DNA of 64,000 bases from Sinohyriopsis cumingii (taxonomy: Eukaryota > Mollusca > Bivalvia > Unionida > Unionidae). The notes below the pieces were generated by a model, which had not been told where the DNA came from, searched no databases, and was given only the letters and a program-made list of their open reading frames with translations. Where the stretch lies: positions 181,154-245,153 of the forward strand of contig JAPYKE020000550.1 of the NCBI GenBank assembly GCA_028554795.2, read 5' to 3'. The first letter of the stretch is position 1. Every line of letters begins with the position of its first letter. This document shows, piece by piece, positions 58,769-64,000 of this stretch. Both the position numbers and the translations under genes were made by a program.

Positions 58769-59105
58769 TAATTTATTATTTTACTAATTTTTGCTGACAT
58801 AACTTCAGTCCTGGGTAATTTTACTGGTTGTGGTTTTCTTAGTACTAATCGAACTAGTCTTTCTTTGATCGATGAAAATGCTTTACTGGCAACATTACCA
58901 ATATACTAACACCTTTATCACGAACAGCCTCGATAGCCTTCATACCTAATTAGTTTGCAATCGGTATTGCTTTTGGAGCTATTCTCTTAAATAAACCCAT
59001 GACAACATCACCGAGTCCCTCTCCATAAATCTCTTTGTAAGTTGGTAATCGTGAATTTTCTACCCTAACTATTACAGGCCCACGTTCAGCATTATGTATA
59101 ATCAT
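58769..59105 (-). pseudogene. pVI-like minor capsid protein, copy 2
   Basis: Homologue of 41303-41668. From ATG 59105 the frame gives ENSRLPTYKEIYGEGLGDVV then MGLFKRIAPKA, the same glycine-leucine amphipathic motif. A TAA follows PIAN (near 58950). The downstream MKAIEAVRDKG and KLPRTEVMSAKISKI parts are separated by frameshifts. Confidence 0.65.
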
Positions 59106-59136
59106 TTTTAAAATACGTATTGATTGATTAATTATT

Positions 59137-59495
59137 TCATTCGCTGTTATAATCATCAGCGATTTCACTAGTACGAGGATGATAAATGTTATGATCATAA
59201 CACCGCCTGTAAACAACCTTCGACAAATATCAGATATTAATTAATATTTTCTGGAGAATTTTTTCCTGCGCGTTTTCCTCCGATCAAAACTTCTAATCGA
59301 TCAACATTGGTAAGAACACTGTCAGGACAGATTCAATGAGTAACAAAACCACTTCCAGTTGTTTAGTCTACATCATTCTTACCTGTCGAAGAACGTAATT
59401 CCCACACTTGTCTAATTCTCTTAAGTTCCGGGACATTTTCTTTTTCCTTTTCTTGTTCTCACTCTCGTTTAGCTTCTTTTTTCTGTTCTCATACC
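59137..59495 (-). pseudogene. conserved virion-block protein, copy 2, truncated
   Basis: Homologue of the C-terminal two-thirds of 41691-42263. A charged EQKKEAKRE stretch, then VDRLEVLIGGKRAGKNSPE (about 59245-59310) and RRLFTGGV, then an acidic end in another frame with a stop at 59137-59139. Viral similarity fades near 59500, so the three upstream small ORFs seen in copy 1 are absent. Confidence 0.6.
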
Positions 59496-59499
59496 TTGA

Positions 59500-62400
59500 G
59501 TTAATTGGTGAGTGTACACATTAGGTTACCCCGGTATCAAGTATCTGTGCATGGTGCCTGTATTCTGTGATGATTCAGCCATTTAAATGGGAAGCTTGGG
59601 GTTCGCAGTAACTGTCTCTAAGGAGGCGGGGTTTATCTAATCATTTCGGATCTATGCATTTTGATAACTTAGCATGTTTGACAAGCTTGGCTACATTTAG
59701 GGCCACAAGCAGCTTTTTTAATTGAAGCTGTACCATATCATCCAATTTACACTAGTATCTACACAGATTTTAAAAAACTGGTATTTATCTTTTTACGATA
59801 ACACCACAAAATTTTCACGGAACTGGTATTTATTTGTATCCGAATTCTAAGGCGTTTTGAATGCAATTGAAATCGCACGCGTATCTAGCAATATTCTGTA
59901 AAGCATCGGTACATCGTCGTCCAATGTGCCGAATAAGAAGCATATAAAACTGTTTTGTCCCAATCATATATATATATATATATATGTCCCTGGTACCAGT
60001 AACGATGCCAACACCAGTGAGGACTGGATTCAGTGTGATATATCTAGTATATCTAGAGACTTCCTCTGACATCGCTCTAGAAAACTGATGTGTATATTTT
60101 CATATTTGGTGTTTTGATTCCCAAGTATAATCACGAACTGCTGGAAATATTTATCGACTTGAAAGTTGATAATTTGATTTATAGTGAACAATTATCAACT
60201 TAGGAAGTCTATATTACGTTTTTATTTTTCTTTCACTTTTCGTACAATAGGAATGGGGATATCATAAAAGGTATGAGAAAGTTCTTTCGTTGCAAAGTTT
60301 ATCAATTATTCACTAAGCCTGACTATTAGTTTCCATTCATCGACTGAACAAGATGCCAGCAAGTTACCCCCTATCAGTATTATATATGCTTTCACTTCAA
60401 TCATTTTGTTTCTTTCTTCAATAAGCATCTAGTTGACAATGTATTGATTAATGTCCTCGATTTGTTAAATTTTCTCTCAGTCGCTCGTCATACGTGTCTT
60501 GTCCGACCTTCATGTGTACAAAACCATATGGGGTAAAAAAAATACATTGTAAACGGGGTCTAATGAAATCTAGGTAACATACATATTGGCTGCCATTAGC
60601 AAATAAAATAAAAGATTTTACACTCCCCCAATCCCTACTCCCGCACACAAGCATACAGACCAACATTGTTTAAATTAAAATAGTTTAATTCATCTTGAAA
60701 ATCGAATTGGTAATGTGACCATCAAACCTTTAACAGAAACACCCACGTATTAAATGCACCCAAGTAACGAGGTCATTTACGCTTGTTTGAAACAGTACGC
60801 TGGAAACAAATCAATAGAAATAACCTATTGTCACGCAACACTTTGATTTGACCAAGAGCTGTGATTTCAGAGTAATCACCAAAATCCTCAGAGTACGTGA
60901 CTACACCTGGTCTCTGGCCAGTACGGTTTTCTTTATCTTTGGGCTTACATGTCATACGTTCGAGAGAAAAAAAGTTTAATCTTAGAGCGTTGCAAGAGAC
61001 TTGATATTCTGAAGTACGTGCAAAAAATGGACATACTGCGAATAAATATATCAATGTTATTTGCGTACACTACATTCCAGTTGCATGCAATGTAAAGTAA
61101 ATTTGTTCGTTGCAGTTGATATAGACAGATTCTTAATTCAGATTATCGATATGACTAGCAGCTTATGAAGGTAAAGTGCATGCAAGCATAAGAAAAAAAA
61201 GTGGGAAAGTTAAGCAGACCACAAAAATACCACGACACTAATCTTTAAACACTCTTAGAGGTTGTATAATTGGGTTTTAGAAGGTATGCAATCGAATTGA
61301 ATGAATTACATTGTTTGGCCATTACTACTATTCCGGTATAGATAGAACATTTAGAAACGCGCAAAAAAGGAGTTAAAAGAAAGAATGAATAGAGCCAAAT
61401 GGTGGTCATGTGACCCCATTTAGTAAAGGTTATCCAAGGGTAATAATTGTACGCAACACGAATGGCCTCTATTTATAAATCCCTTTTCTATGTATGCCAA
61501 TAGGCTATTATCTGACATTGCCTTGCCTTCAAATGATGTAAATTGTTCTCAATAAAGCTTGACACACTTTCTTGCAAACTAAACCTCGGCAAACAGAATA
61601 CGCTGGTGTTGTTTATGTCAGCAGTTAACCTTGCCTTCTATTCTTTGTATATTGAACTCATAATAGACATATTCAGCTACAACCATTTAAGTCCTCCAAT
61701 ACATAGAGTAATTTAGGAACAATGCTCTTCGTCTGTGTTTATGTGTTAAGTGTTTGTTTAATAGCCCTCTCAGACATATTTTAGACGCAAATTGGCGTGA
61801 AAATCGTTACAGAAAATAAAACTGCCTACCGAATCATCTTAACATCAATGCAAGATGACATTTGGCTTTGTTAATACAAATACTAATAACTCAGAGTTTA
61901 TTGGATCTTGTCATAGCACACGCGTACTGCTCCGGCTTCAGTCGTTGAGAGCAAATGTAATTTAACTTTTATTTGATGAAAACATATACAAATAAGGGGA
62001 ATTTGTGCGAATCGAGGCGGATAAAGAAATAAAAAATGCCGGTTGCTTTTCAGACACATAGCCAACATATATATTTTCTTTTCCTATTGCTAAACAGCAG
62101 TGGCATTAGTCGACAAAAATGACCTACCTGTTTGACCTTTCAGTGGAATATTTCTTAGGATACGTTCCGCTCGCAAACAAAGATTTGCAGTGCATGTATC
62201 TTGTGTACGTAATTAAAATGAAGACTCTCTTTCACATCCAGCAAGAACAATACATGCTCGGTTTAGTATTATGCTAAATATACAGTCAGATAATAATTAA
62301 GCGCTTTAGAGGAAGATGAGACATGCGACTTGGTGGTGGATTGGTAAGTGTGTGGGTGGAAGGGGATACATAACATTAATCGTAGGCAGTACCAGATAAT

Positions 62401-64000
62401 GAAAGCAGTTAGACTGCTCCGAGCTTATAGAGGTTCCCCGGTGCCCAACTTGTTAATTCCTTACGTTATCATAGTGTATTATAACCTGCGATTGTTTGCA
62501 TAATCTTGAAAATTAAATTATTACAATATTTTATATTGATGTTGTGAAATTTGTATGTCCATTTGATGATTATGTATCAACTATAAGTTTATTCTAACAT
62601 ATAGAAATGCTATTTTAACATGAATATACACGATATTTGATACATTTCTTCTATGTTGTCCAGACATCCTAATTAGATATTAGATTTCACAGTGAACGCT
62701 TCTAAAGGAAGGAAGCCATAATTAGACAATGACATTTTCTAAAAGTAATTAGTCTTATGTGGTTCTGATAAAACACCATGCCTGGATATATGTGATTGAT
62801 GCATGGATCCTATTTGATCATAACACTATTCAAAAAGCCTTTATTGTTATCAGCATTGAAGGAAAACAAATCAAGCTTTGTTTTGATATATTACTTAGAC
62901 GGGCGGAATCCACGGATAACGCGGATTAAAATGCATTGGATGCACGATGACAGTAGAAATGAGATTAAGAATTACAATACCTGTAATCTCATTCAAAATA
63001 AGAACGTAAATTATGTCGAGATAAAACAGAAATACTTGAACGGAAAAGGTGATAATCTCTATATTGAACTTCATTTGTATAGCAGTAAATAGTATATTGG
63101 ACAACTTACTACATGTAGCATCACAAACAAAACCCATCCATTCAGTACATGACAGTGTCACCTTGTACATCATTCTCACATAGCCGGTATAAAATGCCTA
63201 TAGTGTGTGTAGTTTCATTTTTTTGATATAATAAAATTGAACATATCACTTTATGTGGTTCTGATTGGTCCAAATAAGCCCATTAAATTATTGTGCATTA
63301 TTCTCTTTACTGATAGGCTGCAATTGAGGGAAAACGTTTAAAACCCCTCCTCATGAATTTTTTTTTGTTTTTAGTGAACATTTTTGGTCGCCATTTTTTT
63401 AATCGACTCGCGAAAGGGAATTAGGGAATGTAGTCTCGTCTGTTTTAATATTGCCAATTTCCCCCACAAAGGATTTGTTATGCCATGTATAACATATCAT
63501 AACATGAAAAGTGGCAAAAACCCCAAGAAAAAAACGATGACAAGAAAAACTTCCAGTATTGCGCAGATGATACGGAGGGTGGGTGGGGATAGATTGGCGG
63601 TATATATGTAGCATGGAATCCACCGTATATACAAATTTTAACAGAAAAATGTAGACTTAAACCGGTTTCCCCCAACTGACCGAACTTTATCTAACCACAG
63701 CGTGATGCAAGTCTAGATAGAAAGAGATTTGTTTACATATTCTGTGCAATCGAATGTTCCAAATAAAATGCTGCAAATATTTGGTCACAAATACATTAGA
63801 GTAAATATGTTTATTTCTGCATCCAGTAATCTTCTTTTTCAAGCAAAAATATCGCAACAATATAATGTTTAGTTGTGATGTGGAATTTCAACGTAAACAC
63901 TGGACTGTGTTGTTCATATAGGCCAAATCAAACCGGTACTGTGCACCATATCAAACAAATGCGACATCACACGAATTGGACATTTTGTGTTAACACATAT
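59500..64000. other. gene-free host DNA
   Basis: 4.5 kb of AT-rich DNA with a short (TA)n run at about 59968-59986. I see no supported gene, RNA gene or repeat family. Frames of 70-98 residues (60448-60666, 60773-61054, 62796-63092, 63384-63611) have no recognisable motif. Confidence 0.45.

Noticed and set aside
31025..59500. Alternative genetic code or stop-codon readthrough to explain in-frame stops
   Set aside because: Stops are of all three types, differ between copies and come with many frameshifts, which fits decay.

Overview
The window looks like non-coding, AT-rich animal DNA, most likely from a marine mollusc. It is full of microsatellites ((TA)n, (CA)n, (GA)n, (GTAT)n), tRNA-derived SINEs of two families, a solo-LTR-like element and a LINE remnant. 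It also carries an AAGGGAGATAACTCT-type word that I associate with mollusc genomes (recalled, not checked). I recognise no intact host protein gene, rRNA or canonical tRNA. Most short ORFs are chance or microsatellite reading frames. The notable content is two decayed, related integrations of a Polinton/adintovirus-like double-stranded DNA virus. Layout: 1-29 kb is host repeat-rich DNA, with a SINE family A pair at 5.9 and 9.0 kb, SINE family B copies at 6.5, 7.7, 15.5, 23.2 and 24.5 kb, a ~140 bp degenerate tandem array at 9.8-10.6 kb, a solo LTR with 5 bp target duplication at 15.79-17.03 kb, and a 20 bp minisatellite at 22.4-22.9 kb. From 29.0 to about 30.8 kb there is an antisense LINE fragment (endonuclease plus reverse transcriptase with YADD). 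Viral copy 1 occupies about 31.0-43.1 kb. On the minus strand it has a broken type-B DNA polymerase joined to an SF1 helicase. Divergent plus-strand genes follow: a small cysteine-rich protein and an HNH endonuclease. Then come tandem repeats, a possible structured RNA and an intact 147-residue ORF, and finally a long minus-strand morphogenesis block running from 43.1 down to 36.3 kb. In gene order from its promoter end, the block holds three small coiled or charged ORFs, a conserved unknown, a pVI-like small virion protein, the major capsid protein, a second small amphipathic/hydrophobic virion protein, an adenain-type protease, a fibre-like protein, a membrane protein and a probable vertex (penton-like) protein. 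From 43.1 to 49.6 kb there is host spacer with a ~450 bp segment present twice and a ~300 bp tandem duplication. Viral copy 2 spans about 49.65-59.5 kb. It has a packaging ATPase (minus), a phospholipase A2-like protein (plus) and the start of a possible integrase cut off by a (TA)n tract. About 1.15 kb of host-like DNA follows, then a tRNA-like segment, a broken homologue of the 147-residue ORF, and the same minus-strand morphogenesis block in the same order. 59.5-64 kb is host DNA in which I see no gene. The copies share gene order and clear protein similarity, but they carry different stop codons and frameshifts, so they decayed separately. Replication genes survive only in copy 1, and packaging, lipase and integrase genes only in copy 2. 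Together they give a fairly full picture of one lineage: replication by polymerase-helicase, an icosahedral capsid with protease maturation and fibres, ATPase-driven packaging, a lipase probably used at entry, and possible integrase-mediated insertion. No terminal inverted repeats or intact viral genome are visible.
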